Part shown: piece after piece, positions 6,890-13,748 of the stretch
Layout of the letters: each line of letters opens with the position of its first letter
Numbering within the stretch: the first letter of the stretch is position 1
Origin: a virus
Virus record (IMG/VR): IMGVR_UViG_3300049845_000617
Span: 1-33,305 of that record
Direction: 5' to 3' (one strand)
Length of the DNA: 33,305 nucleotides
The notes under the pieces: model-generated
What the model saw: only the letters and a program-made list of their open reading frames with translations
What the model was told of the DNA's origin: nothing
Databases searched by the model: none
Position numbers and translations under genes: made by a program

Positions 6890-8463
6890 TTGCTGTCCTT
6901 GGGCTTGAGTTTCTTGCGCAGCGCATCCGCCTGTTCAGCACTGATCAACTTGCTGGTGTTCTGTTGCTGAGAGATCGCGCCCAGTGCGGACTTGATCTTC
7001 TCTTCGCGTGTCTTCTTGTGCACACGCGAGCGGATCAACCAGTCAGCCATGGCCTCAGCACTGATCTGCCCTTTGGCGTACTTTGCCCAACGACCTTCAG
7101 CATCGGCGGCACCGCTGTCATGCCACTTTTCTGACAGCTGCTCTTCGGCGGCGTACTTACGAGCGTACGCCTTCGCGTCAGGAGCGCCCTTTGAAAGATC
7201 AAAAGAGACCTCATTGTCAGGTACCCAGGCGCTCTTGCTACCATCAGAGAGCTTGATCTCGCGGTCGAGCTTGAAAGCACTGCCGCCGTTGAAGAACTGG
7301 ACCTTTTCGAGCTTGGCCACGCCATTCCTGGTCATGACCTTGACCTCTTTGCCGTCTCCAAGGGCCTTCATGTGCTTGTTTGGATGATTGACGAGAATCT
7401 CATCACCTGGTCCGTATACGTGCCGACGTCCCTCAACCACCAAGTTCTTTGGATTCAGGTAGTACTTGTACACCCAACCTTCGTTCTTCTTGTGATCGAA
7501 CTTGCCGCACACGCCCTCGAAGTCCTTGGCGACGCAGCGCGCAACCTCAAGACCGCGAGGGTCTCCATCGATCGATGACGTTGGTGGGATTGACTTCTTC
7601 CAGGCGGCATACGTGTCAACGCTGACACGCGAACCTAGGCTAGCCTCGATGATCAGTGACTCTTGCATGAGCACCTGACGATGCTTCAGCAGCTCAGCCT
7701 CAAGCTTCTTGATCTCCTTGGCCGCGCTCGAAGAGTGTCGGGCATTGAACTCAGCAGCCCCGATCATGTGCTCGAGGTACTTGATCATCTGCCTGTGGTA
7801 CCCCTTGACATTCCCTTCACGCTTCAGGAGCATAGCGTGCCGCTTCATTTCTGAGCCGGCACTTTCTGTCAGGGCTTCAGACACCAAGATCTTTGGGGCC
7901 CTGGTGATGTCCTCAGAGTCCTTAAGCGCATCTGCTGCGGCCTTTGCGTCTCGCTCGTTCTGCACGTACAGCACGCCGCTCTCAAACCAACCCGAGATGC
8001 CAGCGTCCTTGAGCACGTTCAGCACGGTTTTCTCGTACCCTTCATGTAGAGATTCCTGAACAACAGGCTCGAAGAACTTAGCACCGCTTTGGTCTGGGGG
8101 ATAAACAGCAGCAAACACACGATCGGCGTGCTTGAACACGCTGATCAGCCAACGACCAATCCCTGCCGACACAAAGTCGTGCTTGATCTCGCGTGCCACA
8201 TCAAGGACACGATCTGAGATGCTTGTTGCACGAACTTTTTCGGTAGACAACAGGTCTTGAACCTTTGTCATCACGTTTCGAGTCAGAACAGGCTCTTCCT
8301 GATCTTCGAACGCCCTGCCACGGTGCTTGAACTCACCGCGCTTGAGCTCCTGTTTCTTGTCGCGCATCGCACCGCCAGCGTTCTTCTTCGCCGCTAGAAT
8401 CGCGTGGTTTGGGTCGCGCGGCTTGAGAGCGCCGACCTTGAAGGTTAGATCCTTGACTTTCAT
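6886..8463 (-). CDS. Large basic protein with several candidate prohead-protease sites
   Basis: 525 residues, Lys-rich. The N-terminus MKVKDLTFKVGALKPRDPNH lacks an L-x-E leader, but four candidate sites lie inside: LVSE/A (193-196), ALTE/S (197-200), LMQE/S (265-268) and LIIE/A (270-273). The region between 200 and 268 is predicted to be a coiled helix (AAKEIKKLEAELLKHRQ). A later SH3-like stretch (RRHVYGPGDEILVNHPN) is visible. This layout would suit a polyprotein cut during head maturation, which is inference. No enzyme motif is recognised. It overlaps both neighbours by four bases. Confidence 0.7.
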   Translation of the reverse strand: MKVKDLTFKVGALKPRDPNHAILAAKKNAGGAMRDKKQELKRGEFKHRGRAFEDQEEPVLTRNVMTKVQDLLSTEKVRATSISDRVLDVAREIKHDFVSAGIGRWLISVFKHADRVFAAVYPPDQSGAKFFEPVVQESLHEGYEKTVLNVLKDAGISGWFESGVLYVQNERDAKAAADALKDSEDITRAPKILVSEALTESAGSEMKRHAMLLKREGNVKGYHRQMIKYLEHMIGAAEFNARHSSSAAKEIKKLEAELLKHRQVLMQESLIIEASLGSRVSVDTYAAWKKSIPPTSSIDGDPRGLEVARCVAKDFEGVCGKFDHKKNEGWVYKYYLNPKNLVVEGRRHVYGPGDEILVNHPNKHMKALGDGKEVKVMTRNGVAKLEKVQFFNGGSAFKLDREIKLSDGSKSAWVPDNEVSFDLSKGAPDAKAYARKYAAEEQLSEKWHDSGAADAEGRWAKYAKGQISAEAMADWLIRSRVHKKTREEKIKSALGAISQQQNTSKLISAEQADALRKKLKPKDSK

Positions 8464-9302
8464 TTCTTTGGCTCCGCCGAGATCACAATCCAGTTCTTCT
8501 CTTCAGTGGAAAAATCAAGCTGAACTCCTGGGTACCACTTCTCAATTTGGGCAATCAGGCGCTTGATCAGCTCACCATCCTCGCGTGACAGGCGCTGCCA
8601 GTCGTAGTCACCTGACCCATCATCTCCTTCCCAGGTACCCCAGTACCGAACCTCATGTGCGCGATGGCCCTCTTTAGGATCCACACGGCGCCACTCGGCA
8701 AAACGATCCTGCTTTTGCTGATCACGCATGCGTGAACGCAGGTCATCAACTGCGCTCTGTACCTTCTTCATGATCTCTGGCTCTGCTTCCTTGGTCTTCG
8801 CGGGAACAGACATCACCTTCTTGGGATCCTGACCTGACTTCAAGGCAGCGATCAACTGCTTTGAGGTCGCGGTCTTGGAGTACATTGTGATGGTTTCATA
8901 CCCATCACCAGTGCTGATGCCGAGATCAGCTGGCATGTCACGCAGCGACATCAAGTACGCCTTGATTGGGCCGTGGCCCTTACCAACGCCTGGCAGCTCA
9001 CTGCGCGGCACGAGAATTGATCCCTTGTACCCGAACCGAGAAAAGCTATCATCAAACTGATCAATGATCTTTGACTCTGGTTCTTTGTGATCGGGCGGAA
9101 CGGCGCTGAATGAACCACGCCCAACCTTCTGCGAGCGAATGTATGCCGGGATCAGGATGTCATGCTCTTTCGCCAGCGCCGCAATCTCAGGCCATTTCAG
9201 CGCCTTGACAGCATCTTTGCCGTACTTCTTAAGCGCGAGCTGGTAGAACTGCTCTGGAGTGGAGCGCTTCGCCATCTCGAGGAGAGCTTGCAATGTCTTC
9301 AT
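8460..9302 (-). CDS. Capsid-leader protein sharing a domain with the AAA+ ATPase
   Basis: 280 residues from the ATG at 9302, chosen because it overlaps the upstream stop (ATGA) and gives the leader MKTLQALLE; a GTG at 9320 is possible but less likely. The first 65 residues match residues 116-181 of the ATPase at 13749-15254, including W-x-x-I then a conserved LIPAYIR, QK and GRG. The remainder is unrelated to ATPases and has an HEVRYWGTWEGDDGSGDYDW segment and a final beta strand (NWIVISAEP). The function is unknown; the shared domain may bind a common partner. Confidence 0.75.
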   Translation of the reverse strand: MKTLQALLEMAKRSTPEQFYQLALKKYGKDAVKALKWPEIAALAKEHDILIPAYIRSQKVGRGSFSAVPPDHKEPESKIIDQFDDSFSRFGYKGSILVPRSELPGVGKGHGPIKAYLMSLRDMPADLGISTGDGYETITMYSKTATSKQLIAALKSGQDPKKVMSVPAKTKEAEPEIMKKVQSAVDDLRSRMRDQQKQDRFAEWRRVDPKEGHRAHEVRYWGTWEGDDGSGDYDWQRLSREDGELIKRLIAQIEKWYPGVQLDFSTEEKNWIVISAEPKK

Positions 9303-9856
9303 TTGTTCAGCGCCTGCCACGCGTAGAAGTTGTCAATGATGTCCTGCTCGGTCTTGTATGCGTTCACGCCCTGATTTGGAATGAGCCTGCCATCCGGAGT
9401 CTTCACGAACCGGAACCCTTTCTTCGGACCGTCAACGATCGTGTACCCTTTCGGGAGGGTCTTCATCCCAGTCCGAGCTTTGCTGAGCTTCGCGTTCCGT
9501 GAGGTCTCGTATTCATCCGTGGCCGCTTGCCAGTCCTTCATGGCCTTAGCAAGCGCATCCGTGCCGTGCTTGTTCAGGTACTTGAACACGAGCTTGATGG
9601 CCTCGTCATCGACCTGCGATGGGTTCTTGCCCTTCAGGTCAATGCTCTTGTCGTGCACGAACTCGCTCTCGGCGTTCACCGCCCTCGGGCGCAGCGCGAT
9701 CTTGACCTGCAAACCATATCCTGGGTTGAATGAGGCTTGTGAGACGATGTAGTACACCGTCTCACCCTTGAAAGAGACCTTGTTCCAGTCACCGGTGTCC
9801 TCATCGTCGCCCGGTGACCTGGCAAACTCGTTGAGCTTGATCTCCTTCAGAAGCAT
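9299..9856 (-). CDS. Unknown protein with capsid-leader-like start
   Basis: 185 residues. The ATG at 9856 follows GGGGA and lies one base after the preceding stop; it gives MLLKEIKLNE followed by F, a leader ending in L-x-E. The body has a beta-rich first half (ETVYYIVSQASFNPGYGLQV) and a helical, Lys-rich middle (LAKAMKDWQAATDEYETS), ending with a short region (GYTIVDGPKKGFRFV) that looks like a compact beta unit. I do not recognise a family. It is in a run of similarly tagged genes, which suggests a shared fate rather than a shared activity. Confidence 0.7.
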   Translation of the reverse strand: MLLKEIKLNEFARSPGDDEDTGDWNKVSFKGETVYYIVSQASFNPGYGLQVKIALRPRAVNAESEFVHDKSIDLKGKNPSQVDDEAIKLVFKYLNKHGTDALAKAMKDWQAATDEYETSRNAKLSKARTGMKTLPKGYTIVDGPKKGFRFVKTPDGRLIPNQGVNAYKTEQDIIDNFYAWQALNK

Positions 9857-9857
9857 G

Positions 9858-10688
9858 TCACATCCCCAGCGAGGCCAGGTGTCGATCAAGCGTACGAGCA
9901 GTCGTGCCCTCGTAGTCCTTGTCGTTGTCGGTGTCGCCAACGTGCAGGTGCTCCCAGTGCCCGTGCTTGGTGATCGTGATCTCACCGCAACCAGAGGTCT
10001 TATAGTACTTGCCGCTTGGCTGGCGCTTGAAGCCGTGCGCCTTAAGAACTGGCTCGTACTCCGCCTTGAAGCGAGAAGCCATGGCTTTTTCTTCTCCAGC
10101 TTCAGCGAGCGCCTCTTCAGAAAGCTTCTTCACCTTCTGAAATTTATACATGGTCAGTAGCACTGGGCGTGGGTCTTTATCCTCGCTAGGAGCTGCGTCT
10201 ACCACATAGCAATCGGCGTGATCGACATTTTCCTGTGGCACTTTTTGGAGGCCGCCAACCTTGTCGTATGCCATATACGCTTTCAGTCCGTCAGGAACTT
10301 TAGATCCCTTCTTCAAAACACGCACAATTCGTCCAACAAGCGGAGTCACGCTGTCGTCGATGAAGGAAATCTTGTCGCCAGCTTCAAACTTGGTTGCACC
10401 TTGAAAATCGGCAGCACTTTGACCACGACCCATCTCAGCGGCGTTCCGTGCGCGCTGCATGCGGTCTTTCGCTTCAAACAGCTCGCCCTTGGCGCCGTCC
10501 CACTCGCCAACCGCCTTGGTCTCACCGCGCTTGTACGGCTTTGGGCCGACCATTGCCTGCGCGATGTCCTCATCGCCCTCGATCCAAGCATCTGGGTGCT
10601 TCTTCTTGATGGCGGCCTTCCAGCTCTTGAAGGAGCTGTACTCACCTTTGGCCTCACGAAGTGACAGTAGTTCTTGCAGAATGCGCAT
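9858..10688 (-). CDS. Unknown two-domain protein with capsid-leader-like start
   Basis: 276 residues from the ATG at 10688, 24 bases downstream of a late promoter. It begins MRILQELLSLRE followed by A, containing two possible L-x-E cleavage sites. A helical/basic region (FKSWKAAIKKKHPDAW) is followed by an SH3-like beta unit (FEAGDKISFIDDSV, VGRIVRVLKKG), a helix, and a C-terminal domain with HGFKRQPSGKYYK and ITITKHGHWEHLHVGD that may be a small alpha/beta unit. It opens the cargo-like operon that runs down to 5411. No catalytic residues can be assigned. Confidence 0.7.
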   Translation of the reverse strand: MRILQELLSLREAKGEYSSFKSWKAAIKKKHPDAWIEGDEDIAQAMVGPKPYKRGETKAVGEWDGAKGELFEAKDRMQRARNAAEMGRGQSAADFQGATKFEAGDKISFIDDSVTPLVGRIVRVLKKGSKVPDGLKAYMAYDKVGGLQKVPQENVDHADCYVVDAAPSEDKDPRPVLLTMYKFQKVKKLSEEALAEAGEEKAMASRFKAEYEPVLKAHGFKRQPSGKYYKTSGCGEITITKHGHWEHLHVGDTDNDKDYEGTTARTLDRHLASLGM

Positions 10689-10712
10689 AAGGATCCCCAA
10701 ATTGTGTTGGAT

Positions 10713-10718
10713 TATTTA
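10713..10718 (-). promoter_or_regulatory. T4-type late promoter (TAAATA)
   Basis: Minus strand GTCCTAAATAATCC, 24 bases before the ATG at 10688, in the 43-base gap behind the gp16 gene. It shares the GTCC prefix with the motifs at 5408 and 20020. Confidence 0.65.
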
Positions 10719-10731
10719 GGACGAGCAGCAG

Positions 10732-11190
10732 TTACTTGAGCTCTTTCGTCTCAGCATCGACGGTGATCATGCGCAGGATTTCCTCACGCGTGGCCACGAT
10801 CGTGTTGTTTGTGACCTTGCCACCCATGCCTGGGATAAACTGCAGTGCGCGCTTTCGATCGCCCTTGACGCGGGCTCTCGTGGCAGCGGCGTTAAGGGCA
10901 ATGTTCAGGTACGTGGCCGCCACCTCAGCGTTTCTAGCAGCATAACGCGGCTCAACGATCTCAGTGTACGCCATCTGGTTCTGGAAGGTGGTCAGCGCGT
11001 GCTCGTACACCTCGTCAATCTTGCGATCAACCTCAACGTCCTCAGCATCCTTTGGTTGCTCGGCCTGAGCGGGAACCGCAGGAAGCTGGTCCTCATTGAT
11101 CTCATCGTACTGCGTGACTTCTCGATTCGCTCCGTCCACGTCGAAGAGCTCATCAAGCGGGTTGGTGAAGGTTTTCAGTTCTGGATTCAT
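10732..11190 (-). CDS. 16: Probable terminase small subunit (gp16-like)
   Basis: 152 residues. A disordered acidic N-terminus (NPLDELFDVD, then a Pro/Gln-rich stretch) is followed by two long helices (VDRKIDEVYEHALTTFQNQM and RYAARNAEVAATYLNIALNA), the build expected for T4-like small terminases, which form rings that recognise DNA and stimulate gp17. No sequence motif is diagnostic, so the call rests on this layout, the length close to T4 gp16 (164) and the setting beside gp4. AGGTG precedes the ATG, which overlaps the gp4 stop. Confidence 0.6.
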   Translation of the reverse strand: MNPELKTFTNPLDELFDVDGANREVTQYDEINEDQLPAVPAQAEQPKDAEDVEVDRKIDEVYEHALTTFQNQMAYTEIVEPRYAARNAEVAATYLNIALNAAATRARVKGDRKRALQFIPGMGGKVTNNTIVATREEILRMITVDAETKELK

Positions 11191-11687
11191 GCTGCACCTG
11201 TCTTGGCGGCCGCGGCCGCCCTAAGTGATCGACGGACGGGTGCCCTGTTAGCTTGAGCACGCTGTTGATGGTGATGTTGGAACATCGATTTCTCAGTGAT
11301 GACCCTGAACTTGAGACCTTGTGTGGCCGCGAAGTCAGCCGCAAACTTCCACTTTGCCATGTTCACCGCCAGGGCAAGCTTATCACGATCAGTTGCGCGC
11401 GGGGTCAACACGGTCTCCTTGTAAGGCTTGACCTCGACGATCTCTTTCTGCAAGTTCCCGTACTTGTCCTTGTAGATCACCAGGGCGTCAGGATAGTACT
11501 GGTGAATCTTCCCATCGAATGGGTGCAAGTAAGGGATCGAGAACTCTTCACTCGCCCACTGCAGCACAGCCGGTGTGCTGTCAAGCCAGCGAAAAAGGCG
11601 AAGCTCCCACCCGGAGCGAAAGATTATTCGCTCTGGATTACCAAGGTACTTGGCTGGGTTCTTTGGGATAAAACGTCCTTTTGCCAT
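11187..11687 (-). CDS. 4: Head completion nuclease-like protein (T4 gp4-like)
   Basis: 166 residues. It matches the T4 gp4/50 family: GRFIPKNPAKYLGNPERIIF, RSGWELRLFRWLD, then WASEEFSIPYLHPFDG, a DALVIY strand and EIVEVKPYKET. In T4 this protein finishes the filled head before tail joining; the E/D-x-K arrangement resembles a PD-(D/E)xK nuclease. An unusual basic, Ala-rich tail (RAPVRRSLRAAAAAKTGAA) is added at the end. I start at the ATG at 11687, which overlaps the preceding stop as TGATG and has GGAGGG upstream. Confidence 0.85.
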   Translation of the reverse strand: MAKGRFIPKNPAKYLGNPERIIFRSGWELRLFRWLDSTPAVLQWASEEFSIPYLHPFDGKIHQYYPDALVIYKDKYGNLQKEIVEVKPYKETVLTPRATDRDKLALAVNMAKWKFAADFAATQGLKFRVITEKSMFQHHHQQRAQANRAPVRRSLRAAAAAKTGAA

Positions 11688-13189
11688 CACGGCCCTCCAT
11701 TACCTGTTCCAGGCCCACCGAGACCAAAGCCACCAGTGCTCGTGCCAAACGATGCCGAATCAGCACCAGGCGTCGTGTTGTCGCTGACCACTGAACGAGA
11801 GCTACGCGACAGCGCTTGACTTGCGGAGTTCACCACCGACGACACACGTGACGAGGCACCGGTGTACAGTGACCGACCGGCGCTCCCAATGAAGTTCCCG
11901 AAACCAGCTAGACCACCACCGGTGCCACCAGCGCCGCCACCGATACCAGAGCTCCCGCCACCGGTACCACCAGCACCCGAGCCACCAACACCGCCGCTGC
12001 CGTTAAAGCCGGCAGAGACCGAACCAAGCAGGTCGCCGATGCCAGAGCGAACTGAACCACCAACAAGCCCACCAAGGGTGTCAGCTGCCCGCCCAAGACC
12101 TGGGACTTGTCGAATGTACTTGCCAAATGTGTCGCCAACAATCCGCTCAGCGGCACGACCGCCAATTGCGGACAAGGTACGGGTGAACTTGTTCTCGCCG
12201 CCACCGCCTTCAGCTGGTCCACCTTTTGCGCTGATCGTACCAGCGGCACTTGCCCCACGACCAGTCGGCATCGGGTCTCCAGGCGATCCAGGTAGACCGA
12301 CGAAGCGCTTCTCTGGTGGGTCAGCTTTCATGACTCGCATTGGTGCCATGACCATGAAGTCATAGTCGAACTGCATCGTGAACAGGTTTGGGTCACTTGA
12401 TTCGTGTGACACGTCGTCAAGGTCAAACGACACAATACGTGGGTTCATGAAGAAGAACGCAACTTCCTTGGCCGCGCCGTCGATCTTGTCCGCGCCGGCC
12501 ATTGGCTGCACGAAGAACTGCGTGATCTTGATCGCCTGAATCGCGTTTCCAATGTCGGTGTTCAGCGCAGCTCGCGTTGCGTAGTCATTCTTACGGCCGA
12601 TGTCGGATGAGAAGATCATGCCGTTGCCGGAGTTGTACGCCTCAACCTGCTCAGCGATGTCGTGACTGGCACTTGCGGATCGACGAGTGATTGGTGAGTG
12701 CACCATCATCATGATCCGGAAGAAGTTGTACACCTGGTTGCCGGTGTCGTCAGCGAACGTCATGGTCAGCTCGCGGTGTCGGATCTGCTTCAGGACCTTC
12801 GTACGGAAGTTGTACTGGTTGACCTCCTCGTACTCAAACTCGACCTTTGGACGATCAACCGTCTTGACCAGGAAGATGAACTTGTTGTCCTTGAGCTCGG
12901 GGTATTCGGAGATGATCTGTGGCTTGAACAGGAACTCAACCTTGAACAGGAACTTGAGCTTCGGTCGGTAGTTCGTGTTCGCTAGGCTGTGAGCGTACGA
13001 GGTGGCCCACCACTCTCCAGCCGGGGCTGTGTTGTTTGGGGGCGCCTCATTGCCTCGCCCGAAGGCCTCCTTGAGACGCGGCTCAAGCTTGCCCTTGGAG
13101 AAGTCCTCGACAGCGTTACCAAAGAGCTCGGTGGCCGTTCGTTCAACGTTCACGCCGCCTTTCTTGAGGAGGTCCTTGATGTCTGGCAT
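11687..13189 (-). CDS. Tail-tube-fold virion protein, gp54-like, with Gly-rich tail
   Basis: 500 residues. Residues about 75-290 look like the tail tube superfamily: KLKFLFKVEFLFKPQI, FLVKTVDRPKVEFEYEEVNQ, HRELTMTF then a long helix, and a final strand set ending LFTMQFDYDFMVMAP. In T4 the related gp54 starts tail tube growth on the baseplate; this is the likeliest counterpart, though a gp19-like paralogue cannot be ruled out. The last 170 residues are Gly/Ser-rich and low in complexity, with many GGxGG repeats. AAGGA precedes the ATG at 13189. Confidence 0.6.
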   Translation of the reverse strand: MPDIKDLLKKGGVNVERTATELFGNAVEDFSKGKLEPRLKEAFGRGNEAPPNNTAPAGEWWATSYAHSLANTNYRPKLKFLFKVEFLFKPQIISEYPELKDNKFIFLVKTVDRPKVEFEYEEVNQYNFRTKVLKQIRHRELTMTFADDTGNQVYNFFRIMMMVHSPITRRSASASHDIAEQVEAYNSGNGMIFSSDIGRKNDYATRAALNTDIGNAIQAIKITQFFVQPMAGADKIDGAAKEVAFFFMNPRIVSFDLDDVSHESSDPNLFTMQFDYDFMVMAPMRVMKADPPEKRFVGLPGSPGDPMPTGRGASAAGTISAKGGPAEGGGGENKFTRTLSAIGGRAAERIVGDTFGKYIRQVPGLGRAADTLGGLVGGSVRSGIGDLLGSVSAGFNGSGGVGGSGAGGTGGGSSGIGGGAGGTGGGLAGFGNFIGSAGRSLYTGASSRVSSVVNSASQALSRSSRSVVSDNTTPGADSASFGTSTGGFGLGGPGTGNGGP

Positions 13190-13190
13190 G

Positions 13191-13649
13191 TCAATCCTTC
13201 TTCGTGATCGTGAAGTACGAGCGGTAATCGGAGGACTTGTGGTCGATCTCCTGCTTCCACTTTCCTCGAACCAATCGGTTTACTAGGCGTTGGTAGAGCT
13301 GAGCGCGGCTGCCTTCGCTCTTCTCGGCAGTGAACGACATCGAGTCAACGTCGTGTTGGTTCATGAACAACCTGGTGATCTCAATCACGGTGGCGAAGAC
13401 ACGGAACTCATCCCCAGATCCAGTCACTTTCAATGTCATACCCGTTGAATGCGCTGAACGCTCACCGAAGGCCATCTCCCAATGCGATCCTTTGCGTGGA
13501 ACACGGTCAATATCAACAACAATCTGCCGATCACCAGCATCGAACTTCGCTTGGTATGCGATCACCCCACGCTGGCCATCCTCGAGCTCACCCATTCGGG
13601 TCTCCTCAGTCCAGGTATAAGGGTCGTCAAGTAACTCAAGCAGAAGCAT
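13191..13649 (-). CDS. Conserved phage protein with MLLLELLDDPYTW start
   Basis: 152 residues from the ATG at 13649, 23 bases downstream of a late promoter. The start MLLLELLDDPYTWTEE and the later VFATVIEITRLF, SMSFTAEKSEGSRAQLYQRL pattern are familiar to me from phage proteins of unknown function in T4-like genomes. It looks like an alpha/beta domain of four strands and a long helix. L-L-E at 3-5 could be a capsid leader but the match is weaker than in its neighbours. There is no clear ribosome binding site; the leader is mostly a hairpin. Confidence 0.75.
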   Translation of the reverse strand: MLLLELLDDPYTWTEETRMGELEDGQRGVIAYQAKFDAGDRQIVVDIDRVPRKGSHWEMAFGERSAHSTGMTLKVTGSGDEFRVFATVIEITRLFMNQHDVDSMSFTAEKSEGSRAQLYQRLVNRLVRGKWKQEIDHKSSDYRSYFTITKKD

Positions 13650-13652
13650 GAA

Positions 13653-13672
13653 GGGGATCCAGTTGGATCCCC
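13653..13672 (-). repeat. Perfect 8-base inverted repeat in gene leader
   Basis: GGGGATCC and GGATCCCC separated by AACT (minus strand), lying between the TAAATA motif and the ATG at 13649. It may fold in mRNA or act as a DNA palindrome. Confidence 0.7.
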
Positions 13673-13678
13673 TATTTA
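13673..13678 (-). promoter_or_regulatory. T4-type late promoter (TAAATA)
   Basis: Minus strand GAACTAAATAGGGG, 23 bases before the ATG at 13649. The 8-base inverted repeat starts directly after it. Confidence 0.65.
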
Positions 13679-13681
13679 GTT

Positions 13682-13725
13682 CACTCGCGATAGCTGCCTC
13701 TAGCACTCGCGATAGCTGCCTCTAG
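13682..13725. repeat. Exact tandem duplication of a 22-base unit
   Basis: The unit CACTCGCGATAGCTGCCTCTAG occurs at 13682-13703 and again at 13704-13725 without a mismatch, in the gap between the ATPase gene and the next gene. It ends with the left arm of the hairpin at 13718-13738. The unit is spelled here only as its 22-base identity; key core is TCGCGATAGC. Confidence 0.85.
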
Positions 13726-13738
13726 CTCTGGAAGAGGC
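13718..13738 (-). terminator. Hairpin behind the AAA+ gene
   Basis: GCCTCT and AGAGGC pair around a 9-base loop, starting about 10 bases after the ATPase stop. There is no good U-run, so it may stabilise the 3' end rather than terminate. The 22-base duplication copies one arm. Confidence 0.4.
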
Positions 13739-13748
13739 TAAAGTTGGA

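Noticed and set aside
11862-12365. Pro-rich plus-strand frame
   Set aside because: It is the reverse complement of the Gly-rich tail of the gp54-like protein.
13650-13706. N-terminal extension of the 13191 gene to 13706
   Set aside because: It would translate through the late promoter and the tandem repeat; the ATG at 13649 gives the familiar phage start.
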